Part shown: piece after piece, positions 7,939-16,736 of the stretch
How the letters are laid out: every line of letters starts with the position of its first letter
Numbering within the stretch: the stretch's first letter is position 1
NCBI GenBank assembly: GCA_003990955.1
Contig: BIFV01000004.1
Location: forward strand, 1 to 64,000
DNA from: Sporomusaceae bacterium FL31
Lineage (GTDB): Bacteria > Bacillota > Negativicutes > DSM-1736 > Dendrosporobacteraceae
DNA: 64,000 bases
Direction of reading: 5' to 3'
The notes under the pieces: generated by a model
What the model was told of the DNA's origin: nothing
The model's database searches: none
The model's input: only the letters and a program-made list of their open reading frames with translations
Translations under genes and position numbers: made by a program

Positions 7939-9033
7939 ATGAAATCTTTATTTGATCAAACGCAGTTAGCTGGCTTAAAGCTAAAAAACAGATTTGTCCG
8001 TTCGGCAACTTATGATGGGTTCTCCGATGAACGAGGTCATATGACTGAACAGCTTTTTCAGGTTTATGAGAATTTGGCTAAGGGCGGTGTCGGCACTATT
8101 ATCACCGGTCTTACCTATGTAACCGATTTAGAGCAGCCATATCCAGGCCAAATGGGTCTTTATGATGATTCCTTTATTAACGAATATCAGCAATTGACCG
8201 AGGCCATTCATAGCTATGATGCCAGGATCATTGTTCAGCTGGTTTGTCTCGGTTCACAGACGACGGCTGCTGAGCGCAAGGTACTATGGGGACCGAGTGC
8301 AATTCCTGATTTATACTATAAGACTACCCCGCAAGCCATGACAAAGGACGAAATTCGCTTTGTCCAGGCCGCCTTTGCAGACGGCGCTCTGCGTGCAAAA
8401 CATGCAGGCTTTGATGGTGTTCAGCTGCATGGGGCACACGGATACTTGTTAAGTAAATTCTTGACACCTTATTATAATCACCGCCAGGATGAGTATGGCG
8501 GCAGCCTTGAAAATAGAGCCAGGATGGTATTTGAAACCTATCAGGCCATTCGGGATAAGGTAGGTCCAGACTATCCGGTTCTTATTAAAATTAATTGTGA
8601 CGACTTTATGGATCAGGGCATGACTTTTGCCGAGTGCAAATATGTCTGCAGCGAATTAGCCAAATTAGGGCTGAATGCGGTGGAGATTAGCGGTGGAAGT
8701 GGCTCTTCACGGCCGAATGAGGGGGTTATCAGGAGAGTAAACGCTGATACAGAGTCATACTTTAAGGCATATGCTGCAGAGATGGCCCAGGAAATTTCTA
8801 TTCCGGCCATCGCTGTCGGCGGTCACCGAAATTTATCAGCCCTTACCGAGCTGGTGAATCAAACAGCAATCGAATATGTTTCACTGTCGCGGCCATTTAT
8901 TTGTGAAAGCGATTTAATCAACCGCTGGCAAAGCGGCGATACGAGCCCGGCACAATGTATATCCTGTAGTCGGTGCTTCAGGCATGGAGGAACAATCTGC
9001 ATGGTTCGTTTAAAGAAAAAGCGGCAGAACTGA
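7939..9033 (+). CDS. NADH:flavin oxidoreductase (old yellow enzyme family)
   Basis: A 364-residue TIM-barrel FMN enzyme. Visible signatures are LKNRFVRSATYDG at the start, GFDGVQLHGAHGYLLSKFLTPYYNHRQDEYGGS in the middle (the active-site HGAHGYL motif), and EYVSLSRPFI near the FMN phosphate site. A C-terminal CISCSRC cluster resembles the Fe-S ligands of larger 2,4-dienoyl-CoA-reductase-type members. However, the protein stops there and lacks their NADPH/FAD domain. It probably reduces activated double bonds. ATG 7939 follows AGGAGTGAATGATAA. Likely controlled by the adjacent MarR protein through the palindrome at 7880-7899. Confidence 0.87.
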   Translation: MKSLFDQTQLAGLKLKNRFVRSATYDGFSDERGHMTEQLFQVYENLAKGGVGTIITGLTYVTDLEQPYPGQMGLYDDSFINEYQQLTEAIHSYDARIIVQLVCLGSQTTAAERKVLWGPSAIPDLYYKTTPQAMTKDEIRFVQAAFADGALRAKHAGFDGVQLHGAHGYLLSKFLTPYYNHRQDEYGGSLENRARMVFETYQAIRDKVGPDYPVLIKINCDDFMDQGMTFAECKYVCSELAKLGLNAVEISGGSGSSRPNEGVIRRVNADTESYFKAYAAEMAQEISIPAIAVGGHRNLSALTELVNQTAIEYVSLSRPFICESDLINRWQSGDTSPAQCISCSRCFRHGGTICMVRLKKKRQN

Positions 9034-9060
9034 TCCTAAGGTAAAATAAATTTTCCCTGC

Positions 9061-9098
9061 AATCCACTTCAGCAAATAGCGATTTGTTGAAGTGGATT
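9061..9098 (+). terminator. hairpin, possible terminator
   Basis: A 17-bp stem with one G-T pair (9061-9077 and 9082-9098) and loop AGCG follows the OYE gene by 27 bases. The 3' side lacks a good T run, so termination strength is uncertain. Confidence 0.5.
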
Positions 9099-9226
9099 AT
9101 GTGTTAAAAGACTCTGAAAAGCGAAGAAAAAATTTACAATAGCTTTTTGCATTGTAATATTAGTTTTATTCAGTATAATTAAACGCAGATAGATTTTTAG
9201 GTTTTATAGGTGGGAGGAAGGGTTTC

Positions 9227-9829
9227 GTGGTTGATTCAATAAATCGTCGTGAAAGAAAAAAACTAAATTCCAAAAACGCTATTCTTGAAGCTGCTGTTAA
9301 ATTGTTTATTCAAAAAGGCTATAAAGAAACTGCCATTGCCGAGATCATGAACGAAGCCGATTTGGGTATTGGCACATTCTACAATTACTTTCAATCAAAA
9401 GAAGAAATTCTAAAATATTTCCTAGCTGAGATTATTTCTGAAACTAATCAGCATTTCTTAAGCTTGATGAAAGAGTCTAAACCTGCATCCGCCATTTTAA
9501 CTGAAATGTTTTTATTTACAGGTAGAATCTTGGATGAAAACCGGTTTGTTCTGCCATTGTTTTTGAGTATGGCCAATAAAGGCGCTGCTCCTAAAGTACT
9601 CACTCATCCAGCGGATGGTTCAACCTTTAAAGGCATTTTTAGCAGTATCATCAAGAAAGGCCAAGAAAAAGGTGAGTTTCGAGATGATATTCCGGCTGAA
9701 GTCATTACCGAGATGTTCCATTCGATTTTCCAGGCAGCTTCCTTTAGTAGTTTAGACATTACCTTTATGCAAAACATTGAATATAAGTTACAGTTGATTT
9801 TAGCTGGACTTGTTGCTCAACAGCGCTAG
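9227..9829 (+). CDS. TetR family transcriptional regulator
   Basis: A 200-residue TetR-type repressor. The N-terminal helix-turn-helix reads KNAILEAAVKLFIQKGYKETAIAEIMNEADLGIGTFYNYFQSK in the usual pattern, and the variable C-terminal half is a ligand-binding helical domain. GTG 9227 is preceded by GGGAGGAAGGG. No operator palindrome is obvious and no effector gene is adjacent: the next gene, 376 bases away, is nirJ1. Its target is unknown. Confidence 0.85.
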   Translation: MVDSINRRERKKLNSKNAILEAAVKLFIQKGYKETAIAEIMNEADLGIGTFYNYFQSKEEILKYFLAEIISETNQHFLSLMKESKPASAILTEMFLFTGRILDENRFVLPLFLSMANKGAAPKVLTHPADGSTFKGIFSSIIKKGQEKGEFRDDIPAEVITEMFHSIFQAASFSSLDITFMQNIEYKLQLILAGLVAQQR

Positions 9830-10205
9830 GAAAAATGATTTTTGCATCCAATCTCAAGAGTCTGTTTTAAAGTACCTAGCGATAATACTTCGATTACTTG
9901 TTAAGAATGTAAGTTGCGTAACATACGATGGGTATTTTGAAACAGCCTCTGTAATGGAATAACCGGGCAACCGGGCTGCTGTCATCGATTATTCGGTGGC
10001 AGCATTTTGGTTTCAATTCCCAAAGTTTCTAGGAAAATTTACAATCAGAAAGATGACTGGCTTCATTGACCTGAGAGATCGATACGTGATAAGATACACT
10101 TAATAGTGAATGAGATTCAATTATGAGCAATATTCCGTTTTTGATAGCTAACTACATACAAGATTTTGAGAAATCGGCGATAATTTTTGTGGGTGGGGTA
10201 AAAAA
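9830..10205. other. non-coding gap before nirJ1
   Basis: No supported gene in this gap. TGCTGTCA and TGGCAGCA (9977-9984 and 9997-10004) form a stem with one bulge, followed by TTTTGGTTT, a possible terminator of the TetR transcript. The remaining 200 bases presumably carry the nirJ1 promoter. I could not match the region to a known riboswitch by eye. Confidence 0.4.
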
Positions 10206-11387
10206 ATGATAAGTGTTACGAAACTATTATTTTCAACAAATTATTTTGGAGATGGACTACGGTATAATCAAAACTCGCATGGAGCTCGTCATGGTGTAAC
10301 GAATGGCTCCGGACCAGTTGTGGTCTGGAATTCTACCAAGACTTGCAATTTGCGATGTCGTCACTGTTATATGGATTCGGATGCGAAAGAGTATCAGGGA
10401 GAATTGAGCACCGTTGAGGCCAAGCAATTTATTGATGACTTGGCTGAATTCCGCGTTCCTGTTTTATTATTTTCCGGCGGAGAACCGCTCATTAGACCGG
10501 ATTTCTTTGAGTTGGCTGCTTATGCCGCTGAGAAAGGAATTCGCCCAACCTTATCAACCAACGGAACCTTAATTACGCCTGAAGTAGCTCGGCAGATTAA
10601 GGAAATTGGTGTTGGTTATGTGGGAATATCATTAGATGGCTTACGGGAAGTAAATGATAAATTCCGGGGGCAAGACGGTGCTTTCCAAGCCGCTATGCAG
10701 GGCATTAAGAACTGTGTGGCTGTAGGACAGCGTGTAGGGCTGAGATTTACGATTAATCGTCATAACCTGCAAGAACTGGATCATATTTTTGATTTCATTG
10801 AAGCCGAGAATATTGACCGTGTTTGTTTTTATCATCTGGTCTATTCAGGTCGCGGCAATCAAATGATTGCTGAAGATGTCACTGCTGCTGAGTCCCGCCA
10901 AGCCATGGACATCATTGTCCGACGGACGCGTGATTTTGAAGCGCGTGGATTGGTTAAAGAAATCTTAACTGTAGATAACCATTGTGATGGTGTATATATG
11001 TATCTTAAAGCGCTTAGTGAGAATAATCAGGAACTGGCTGATAGAATTAAGTCGCTGATTTCGATGAATGGTGGGAATCGCTCGGGGATTGCTTTCGCCG
11101 AAGTCGATCCAAATGGTTATGTGCATCCTGATCAATTTACGCAGCATCATACCTTTGGCAACGTGCGGGAACGCAAATTTGGAGAAATTTGGACTGACTT
11201 GACTCATCCAATTTTAGCAGGTCTAAAAGATCGTAAGCCTTTACTGAAAGGTCGATGTGCTCGTTGTCAATATTTAAGCAACTGTAATGGCAACTTCCGC
11301 ACACGTGCTGAAGCTATGACAGGAGACTTTTGGGAATCGGATCCTGCCTGTTATCTTACTGATGAAGAAATCGGCTTAAACAAATAA
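10206..11387 (+). CDS. nirJ1: radical SAM protein NirJ1 (AhbC-like)
   Basis: A 393-residue radical SAM/SPASM enzyme. CNLRCRHC gives the CxxxCxxC SAM cluster (Cys47, 51, 54), FSGGEPL is the SAM-binding GGE motif, and C-terminal cysteines (CARCQYLSNC, DPAC) bind an auxiliary cluster. Length, N-terminus and pairing with the next gene fit the Firmicute NirJ1 family. This is homologous to AhbC, which removes the acetate side chains of 12,18-didecarboxysiroheme, and to NirJ of heme d1 synthesis. The other genes of that pathway (nirD/L, siroheme steps) are not in this window. ATG 10206 follows GGGTGGGG. Confidence 0.8.
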   Translation: MISVTKLLFSTNYFGDGLRYNQNSHGARHGVTNGSGPVVVWNSTKTCNLRCRHCYMDSDAKEYQGELSTVEAKQFIDDLAEFRVPVLLFSGGEPLIRPDFFELAAYAAEKGIRPTLSTNGTLITPEVARQIKEIGVGYVGISLDGLREVNDKFRGQDGAFQAAMQGIKNCVAVGQRVGLRFTINRHNLQELDHIFDFIEAENIDRVCFYHLVYSGRGNQMIAEDVTAAESRQAMDIIVRRTRDFEARGLVKEILTVDNHCDGVYMYLKALSENNQELADRIKSLISMNGGNRSGIAFAEVDPNGYVHPDQFTQHHTFGNVRERKFGEIWTDLTHPILAGLKDRKPLLKGRCARCQYLSNCNGNFRTRAEAMTGDFWESDPACYLTDEEIGLNK

Positions 11388-11440
11388 GGAACGTCGTATT
11401 CAAGCATATACTTCATATTGTTGAATAAGGAGAAAGACAG

Positions 11441-12436
11441 ATGATTATTTCCTGGAATACCACCAATGCCTGTAATATGTATTGTGATCACTGTTATCGG
11501 GATGCTGGCTGTAAAGCAGACGAAGAACTCAATACTGCAGAAGCCAAAACACTGCTTGAGCAAATTGCCAGAGCGGGTTTCAAGATCATGATTTTCAGCG
11601 GCGGCGAGCCACTCACCCGGCCTGATATCGTGGAGCTGGTTCAATATGCGACATCGTTAGGGTTACGTCCGGTTTTTGGCACAAACGGAACCCTGATTAC
11701 ACCGGAAATGGCACGAAACTTAAAAGCAGCTGGCGCTATGGGCATGGGAATATCACTTGATTCGATGGATGCTCAGAAACATAATGAATTCCGCCGTTTT
11801 CCGGGTGCCTGGGAAGGTGCGGTACAGGGCATGCGCAATTGCCGCGCAGCGGGCCTTCCGTTTCAAATTCATACGACTATCATGGATTGGAATGTTCATG
11901 AGATTGAGAATATTACCGATTTTGCTGTAGCGGAGGGGGCGGTAGCCCATCATTTCTTCTTTTTAGTACCGACCGGCAGGGCTGTTTCCATTGAGGCTGA
12001 ATCATTGCGGGCTCAAGCTTATGAAGATACTCTGACCCGTATTATGAAAAAGCAGCAGGAAGTGAATATTGAGCTTAAACCAACCTGTGCGCCGCAATTC
12101 ATGCGTATTGCCAAACAGATGGGTATGAACATGCGGTTTGGCCGTGGCTGTCTGGCGGGGACTTCCTATTGCATTATTAGTCCTCGAGGACAAGTTCAGC
12201 CTTGTGCGTACCTGAATATCCCATTAGGAGATGTGCGTGAAACTCCGTTTGATGAGATTTGGCGTAATCATGAAGTGCTGCAAAATTTACGGACACTGGA
12301 CTATAAAGGTGGCTGCGGTGCTTGCGAATACAAACGTCTTTGCGGAGGCTGCCGCGCCAGGGCTGCATATTATCATGAGGACGACTATATGGCTGAAGAG
12401 CCTTGGTGTCTGTATCATGGACGCACCGGTGAATAA
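11441..12436 (+). CDS. nirJ2: radical SAM protein NirJ2 (AhbD-like)
   Basis: A 331-residue radical SAM/SPASM protein beginning MIISWNTTNAC. The SAM cluster is CNMYCDHC (Cys11, 15, 18), followed by FSGGEPLTRPD. The C-terminus has CGACEYKRLCGGCRARA and EPWC, a full auxiliary cluster set. NirJ2/AhbD-type enzymes decarboxylate the propionates of iron-coproporphyrin III to make heme. It lies 53 bases after nirJ1 with AAGGAGAAAGACAG before ATG 11441, so the pair is an operon ending at the terminator at 12471-12513. Functional assignment rests on motif pattern and pairing. Confidence 0.8.
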   Translation: MIISWNTTNACNMYCDHCYRDAGCKADEELNTAEAKTLLEQIARAGFKIMIFSGGEPLTRPDIVELVQYATSLGLRPVFGTNGTLITPEMARNLKAAGAMGMGISLDSMDAQKHNEFRRFPGAWEGAVQGMRNCRAAGLPFQIHTTIMDWNVHEIENITDFAVAEGAVAHHFFFLVPTGRAVSIEAESLRAQAYEDTLTRIMKKQQEVNIELKPTCAPQFMRIAKQMGMNMRFGRGCLAGTSYCIISPRGQVQPCAYLNIPLGDVRETPFDEIWRNHEVLQNLRTLDYKGGCGACEYKRLCGGCRARAAYYHEDDYMAEEPWCLYHGRTGE

Positions 12437-12470
12437 TAGTAACGTACGGATTGCATCATGTATAATCATA

Positions 12471-12513
12471 AAACCGCCTCTTAACCCGGAAAAGTTAAGA
12501 GGCGGTTTTTTAT
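12471..12513 (+). terminator. intrinsic terminator after nirJ2
   Basis: A 15-bp stem (12471-12485 and 12494-12508) containing CCGCCTC/GAGGCGG, with an 8-base loop and a T run. Confidence 0.9.
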
Positions 12514-12631
12514 TTAGGCTTGTTTTGCCGAACGTGTATTTATTGGGAGGAAATGTTCATAAATAATTGTATACATACAGAATGAAGTTCTAGCAGGGGA
12601 CGTGAAGTTGATCCAGCAATCAGGAGGTATT

Positions 12632-14866
12632 ATGAGCGAGCAGCATCAGGATTTTGCAGCAGAACAACAACATTTGGCTAATACCATTGAAGAAATGAAG
12701 CAGATTGTCAATGAACTGCATTCTGATATTCATGCCCGATTACAGCGAGCGCAAAAATCACTGCTTATGAAAGATGAAGTCAGTGCCTATGTCCATACCA
12801 TGATGCGCAGTGACCACTCTTATCGAATTCATGATATTGAGAGTGCCATTCAAAGTCCGTATTTTGGGCGAGTCGACTTTCGGGAAGATGGCACTGCTGA
12901 ATTTCATAGCTTTTATATTGGACGCTGTAAGGTAGCCCGTATGGAGATTCACCAGGATAGTGACATTTTAGTCTTTGACTGGCGGGATCCTGTTGCAACC
13001 ATTTTTTATGAATGCTATGGGGGCAGGGCCAGTTATGAGGTGTTGGGAAGGTATCATTATAGTGGTGATGTGAGCATCAAACGTCAGTATAAAATTGAAA
13101 ATAGTATATTAAAAAGTATTGTGGATAATTACGTGATGGAACAGATTCTGGCTCGCCAGCAAGAAGCTTTGCTAGGCGATTCCTTGCTTGCCGACAGGCT
13201 GCGTCAGGGAGCAACGGACAAACTTAGAGATATTGTAACCTCGATTCAGGCCGAGCAAAATAAAATTATTCGCGAGCCGCTTAATCAGGTGATCGTTATT
13301 CAGGGGGTAGCAGGCTCGGGGAAAAGCACGATTGGCTTGCATCGTCTTTCTTATCTTCTTTATAATGAAAAACTCAACCGGCATAAATTGATTGTTATAG
13401 CGCCAAACCGGATCTTTTTAGACTATATTTCAGAATTGCTGCCCGAAATTGATGCCACCGATATCCGGCAAATGGTGTGGGATGATTTAGTGGCGGCTAT
13501 TACAGGTAAAGAATTGAAGATTGCTGAAGTCCAGAAACTTGAGCTCATTTTGGCGGGCAAAGATAAAGCGGGTATTCGTTTGCTCGAAGACACCGCTCAA
13601 TTGAAAGGCTCATTAGATTTTTTACAAGTACTTCATACTTATCTAGAACAGAAAGTTCAGAAGTTTTGCCTTAAGCTGACAGAGATTGATTTATTTGATG
13701 GGCAGGTCATCATTTCTGCCCGCGAGCAGTTAGATAAGTTTATGGAAGATTTGAAAATGCCTTATAATGAACGGCTGCAGATGCTTACCCGTTATATTAC
13801 CTTCAAAGTAACAAACTATGTAGAGGTACTTGAGTCTCTTCAAGCCAAGGGCAAGGGCAGCGATGATCGGGCAAAACGCTGCCGCAAAGAAGCAGAGAGC
13901 TTTCTGGATAAGTACTTTAAGCGCTGGTGTGCGGTGGATTTGCTGGAGGCTTATCGTGAGGTGTTTTCCAGTAAGGCTGCTTTTAAAAGTGTTCGTGATA
14001 AACGTTATGATGTAGAGGCCATCCGAAAGCATTCTCTGGCTGTTTTGGATAGTCAGCAGGTGGAGCGGGAAGATTTAGCGCCATTAGCTTATCTGGCTTA
14101 TTTATTCAATGGCTGGGCCCATGTACCCAGATACGAGCATATTGTTGTTGATGAGGCTCAGGATTTGAATGCTTTAGAGTTTGCAATCTTAAAGCAGCTA
14201 TCGGATAATGGTTCCTTTACCATCATGGGCGATCTCTCTCAAGGCATTCATTCGTATCGCAGTATCAGCAGCTGGAATGTTGTTCTCAAGGAAGTATTTG
14301 CCGATGCCCGAACGGTATACCGTGAAATTATCCATAGTTATCGCTCGGCAAAAGAGATTATTGATGTGTTCAATTGTGTTATGCCGCAAGGAAGTACCCG
14401 CGCAATTCCCGTCTATGAGATTGGCAGAAAACCTACCTTGGAAAGAATGGTGTCACGGGAAGATGGAATTATCCGCATGGTTGCAAGAATTGAATCCTTC
14501 TTAAAGCATGGTGCGAAATCAATCGGGATCATTACCAAGCATGAAAGCGATGCGGTTAGCCTGCATGAGCAACTTGTGACGGCAGCAACAGCGGTGGGAG
14601 TTAGGCAGCCTTTTCATCTGATTTCTGGCCAGGCTGCGAGTTATCAAGGCGGTATTTCAGTGCTGCCAGTTGCCTTGGCCAAGGGCTTGGAGTTTGATAG
14701 TGTGATCATTTGGAACGTTTCCGAATATTCTACTAGCCCACTCAATACCCGCCTGCTCTATGTAGCGTTGTCCCGGGCCATGCACAGTCTGCATGTGATG
14801 TATCAGGGACTGCCGCCCATTTCATTACATAAATATGCTAAAACCTATTTCGAAGTCAGTGACTAG
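12632..14866 (+). CDS. HelD-like UvrD/Rep-family ATPase (RNA polymerase recycling type)
   Basis: A 744-residue superfamily 1 helicase-like protein. The N-terminal ~190 residues carry a charged coiled coil, as in HelD. Walker A is QGVAGSGKST, Walker B VVDEAQDL, then MGDLSQGIHSYR (motif III-like), VLPVALAKGLEFDSVIIW and LYVALSRAMH (motifs V and VI). HelD proteins bind RNA polymerase and pull stalled enzyme off DNA; a role as DNA helicase IV is the alternative. ATG 12632 has AGGAGGTATT in front; the track start 30 bases upstream does not. It ends flush against the convergent PAS-GGDEF gene. Confidence 0.82.
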   Translation: MSEQHQDFAAEQQHLANTIEEMKQIVNELHSDIHARLQRAQKSLLMKDEVSAYVHTMMRSDHSYRIHDIESAIQSPYFGRVDFREDGTAEFHSFYIGRCKVARMEIHQDSDILVFDWRDPVATIFYECYGGRASYEVLGRYHYSGDVSIKRQYKIENSILKSIVDNYVMEQILARQQEALLGDSLLADRLRQGATDKLRDIVTSIQAEQNKIIREPLNQVIVIQGVAGSGKSTIGLHRLSYLLYNEKLNRHKLIVIAPNRIFLDYISELLPEIDATDIRQMVWDDLVAAITGKELKIAEVQKLELILAGKDKAGIRLLEDTAQLKGSLDFLQVLHTYLEQKVQKFCLKLTEIDLFDGQVIISAREQLDKFMEDLKMPYNERLQMLTRYITFKVTNYVEVLESLQAKGKGSDDRAKRCRKEAESFLDKYFKRWCAVDLLEAYREVFSSKAAFKSVRDKRYDVEAIRKHSLAVLDSQQVEREDLAPLAYLAYLFNGWAHVPRYEHIVVDEAQDLNALEFAILKQLSDNGSFTIMGDLSQGIHSYRSISSWNVVLKEVFADARTVYREIIHSYRSAKEIIDVFNCVMPQGSTRAIPVYEIGRKPTLERMVSREDGIIRMVARIESFLKHGAKSIGIITKHESDAVSLHEQLVTAATAVGVRQPFHLISGQAASYQGGISVLPVALAKGLEFDSVIIWNVSEYSTSPLNTRLLYVALSRAMHSLHVMYQGLPPISLHKYAKTYFEVSD

Positions 14867-15838
14867 CTAAGATAGTTTCTTTGAATGAAAGCGAAGCTTG
14901 GTAGGCGCCGGTTCATTATTGGTGGAAGGTGTGCTGGGGTTTGGTACTGGTGCGATTGGAGGGGCTGGCTCTTTTTCTTCCAAAGAGGCTTTGGTAGCCC
15001 GTTCAATGATATAATCTAACGAATCCAAACGTTGAGAAGTGGTGTAGCCAACCGAGATGGTTAGCTGGATGGTGTCGCCATTAATCGGGAAAACCGACTC
15101 GGAAATGACCATTTTAATTTTGGAAGCCAGCATGATTGGAAGGGTTTTATTTGTTGTATCCAAAATAGCGATAAAACTTGCTCCGTGCCAGCGGCCAAGC
15201 AGATTGGGTGAAGTGATGCAGGCTGACAAAGTCGTTGCAACCATTCTTAATACTTTGTCGGCTGTTGTAACTCCATACAACTCGTTAATAGCCCGGAATC
15301 CATTGATATTGATATATAATAGGCCAAAGGATTCCCTTTTTTCCGGAATTTCCTTCAGCATGAGTTCCAGTCTATTTTCAATATATTGCTTGTTGACCAG
15401 CCCGGAAAGCGAGTCAATATAGGCAGTTTTTGTTAAAGCTTTTACTTTTTCGTGACCGAATTTTTTTTGCGTATTATCGGAGAGAAGTTCGATGGCTCCC
15501 ACGACTTGACCGTCTTTCATAACAGGGAAAGTTTTCACTGTCACAGGGACTAAATGTCCTTCTTTATGGCGAATAAACATGCTGTTTTCCAGTGGCTCGC
15601 CATCTTGGAGTACCTTTGTAATCGGACATTGTTTATTGCAAAGCTTTTCACCATTTATCCCGATATGAGTAATCAATTGGCAGCATTTTGGGTTGTTATT
15701 TTGATCAAATTGGTGGCCTGAAATCGTTTGAATACCACTATTCCAGTAAAGGATATTCTTGTTTAAATCAGTGAAGTAGACACCTTCATCGAGATGGTTG
15801 AGCACATTGCTGATAAAAGTTTTAAAATAATTATACAT
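14867..15838 (-). CDS. PAS domain - degenerate GGDEF protein
   Basis: A 323-residue cytoplasmic protein. Residues ~12-125 form a PAS domain (DEGVYFTDLNKNILYWN) with extra cysteines near 52-71. Residues ~135-290 are a GGDEF fold beginning YIDSLSGLVNK. The catalytic GGDEF signature is replaced by HGASF (residues 218-222), so diguanylate cyclase activity is unlikely; it may bind GTP or c-di-GMP or act as an interaction domain. A Pro-rich linker (APPIAPVPNPSTPST) leads to a basic C-terminus. ATG 15838 follows AGGAGGCACACCGA. Its stop codon abuts that of the HelD gene with no base between. Confidence 0.82.
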   Translation of the reverse strand: MYNYFKTFISNVLNHLDEGVYFTDLNKNILYWNSGIQTISGHQFDQNNNPKCCQLITHIGINGEKLCNKQCPITKVLQDGEPLENSMFIRHKEGHLVPVTVKTFPVMKDGQVVGAIELLSDNTQKKFGHEKVKALTKTAYIDSLSGLVNKQYIENRLELMLKEIPEKRESFGLLYININGFRAINELYGVTTADKVLRMVATTLSACITSPNLLGRWHGASFIAILDTTNKTLPIMLASKIKMVISESVFPINGDTIQLTISVGYTTSQRLDSLDYIIERATKASLEEKEPAPPIAPVPNPSTPSTNNEPAPTKLRFHSKKLS

Positions 15839-16109
15839 TCGGTGTGCCTCCTCGCATGTTGATTTGTAATAATTTTCTGTAATTACATAGTAATTCCTGC
15901 CTAATAATTGATAGCCATTGCTTTTATTTTCAAAAATTGAGTTTATTCAGCAAAAAATGCTTAATTTTAGTGAAAAATGCTGATTTAGGGTTTGATGTCA
16001 TGGCAAAGGTATTCTAAGGGAGTTGTTGAATAAAATACTAATTCTTGATCATAGCAAAATTCTAAAACTCCCATTTAGGGTAACAATTACTTTCTAAGGA
16101 GGTTGGCTG

Positions 16110-16697
16110 ATGTTTAAAAAAGGCTATGTTCATGTTTATACAGGCAACGGTAAAGGTAAGACTACCGCGGCGATTGGGTTGTCCATTCGTGCTTTAGGAG
16201 CTGGCAAGCGGGTATTGTTTTTGCAGTTTATGAAAACTAAAGTTTACAGTGAACACAATATTTTGCCGCAGGTTTCGCCGCTTTTAACTTTAGAAACGTT
16301 GGGGAAGCCTTTTTTTATTGTGAAGGAAGGCACTGTACCGGCTGAGGAATTAGCGAAATGGGGGGATGACGTTGTCGTATTTCCTCCAGGCAAGCCGCCG
16401 CAGGAATATCTTGAAATCATGCGAAATGGAATTGACCGGGCCAAGCAAGCGGTAAGCAGCGGTTTGTATGATTTGGTGGTGTTGGATGAAGTTAATGTCG
16501 CGTTATTCTTTGATTTAGTGACTTGGCAGCAAGTTCAGGACATTATCGATCATAAACATGAATCGGTGGAACTGGTATTGACTGGGCGCGGCGCACCGCC
16601 GGAGCTTATCGAACGCGCCGATCTTGTTACTGAAATGCGTGAAGTCAAGCATTATTATCAGAATGGTGTCGAAGCGCGGATTGGAATAGAAAATTAA
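16110..16697 (+). CDS. cobO: cob(I)alamin adenosyltransferase, CobO/BtuR type
   Basis: A 195-residue P-loop enzyme with GNGKGKTT at residues 12-19, LDEVNVAL as Walker B and the C-terminal TGRGAPPELIERADLVTEM block typical of CobO. It transfers the adenosyl group of ATP to the cobalt of corrinoids, giving adenosylcobalamin. ATG 16110 follows AAGGAGGTTGGCTG. No cobalamin riboswitch or other cob genes are nearby, so it may serve in salvage. It ends at a shared terminator. Confidence 0.92.
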   Translation: MFKKGYVHVYTGNGKGKTTAAIGLSIRALGAGKRVLFLQFMKTKVYSEHNILPQVSPLLTLETLGKPFFIVKEGTVPAEELAKWGDDVVVFPPGKPPQEYLEIMRNGIDRAKQAVSSGLYDLVVLDEVNVALFFDLVTWQQVQDIIDHKHESVELVLTGRGAPPELIERADLVTEMREVKHYYQNGVEARIGIEN

Positions 16698-16698
16698 T

Positions 16699-16736
16699 AG
16701 AAGAGACTACAACTGAACCGTGTTGTAGTCTCTTCT
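16699..16736. terminator. bidirectional terminator
   Basis: A perfect 15-bp stem (16699-16713 and 16722-16736), rich in A/G on one arm and C/T on the other, lies between convergent cobO and the glutamate-synthase-like gene. It overlaps the last base of the latter's stop codon. Confidence 0.85.

Noticed and set aside
9830..10205. Riboswitch before nirJ1
   Set aside because: No recognisable cobalamin, SAM or other core; only one weak hairpin.
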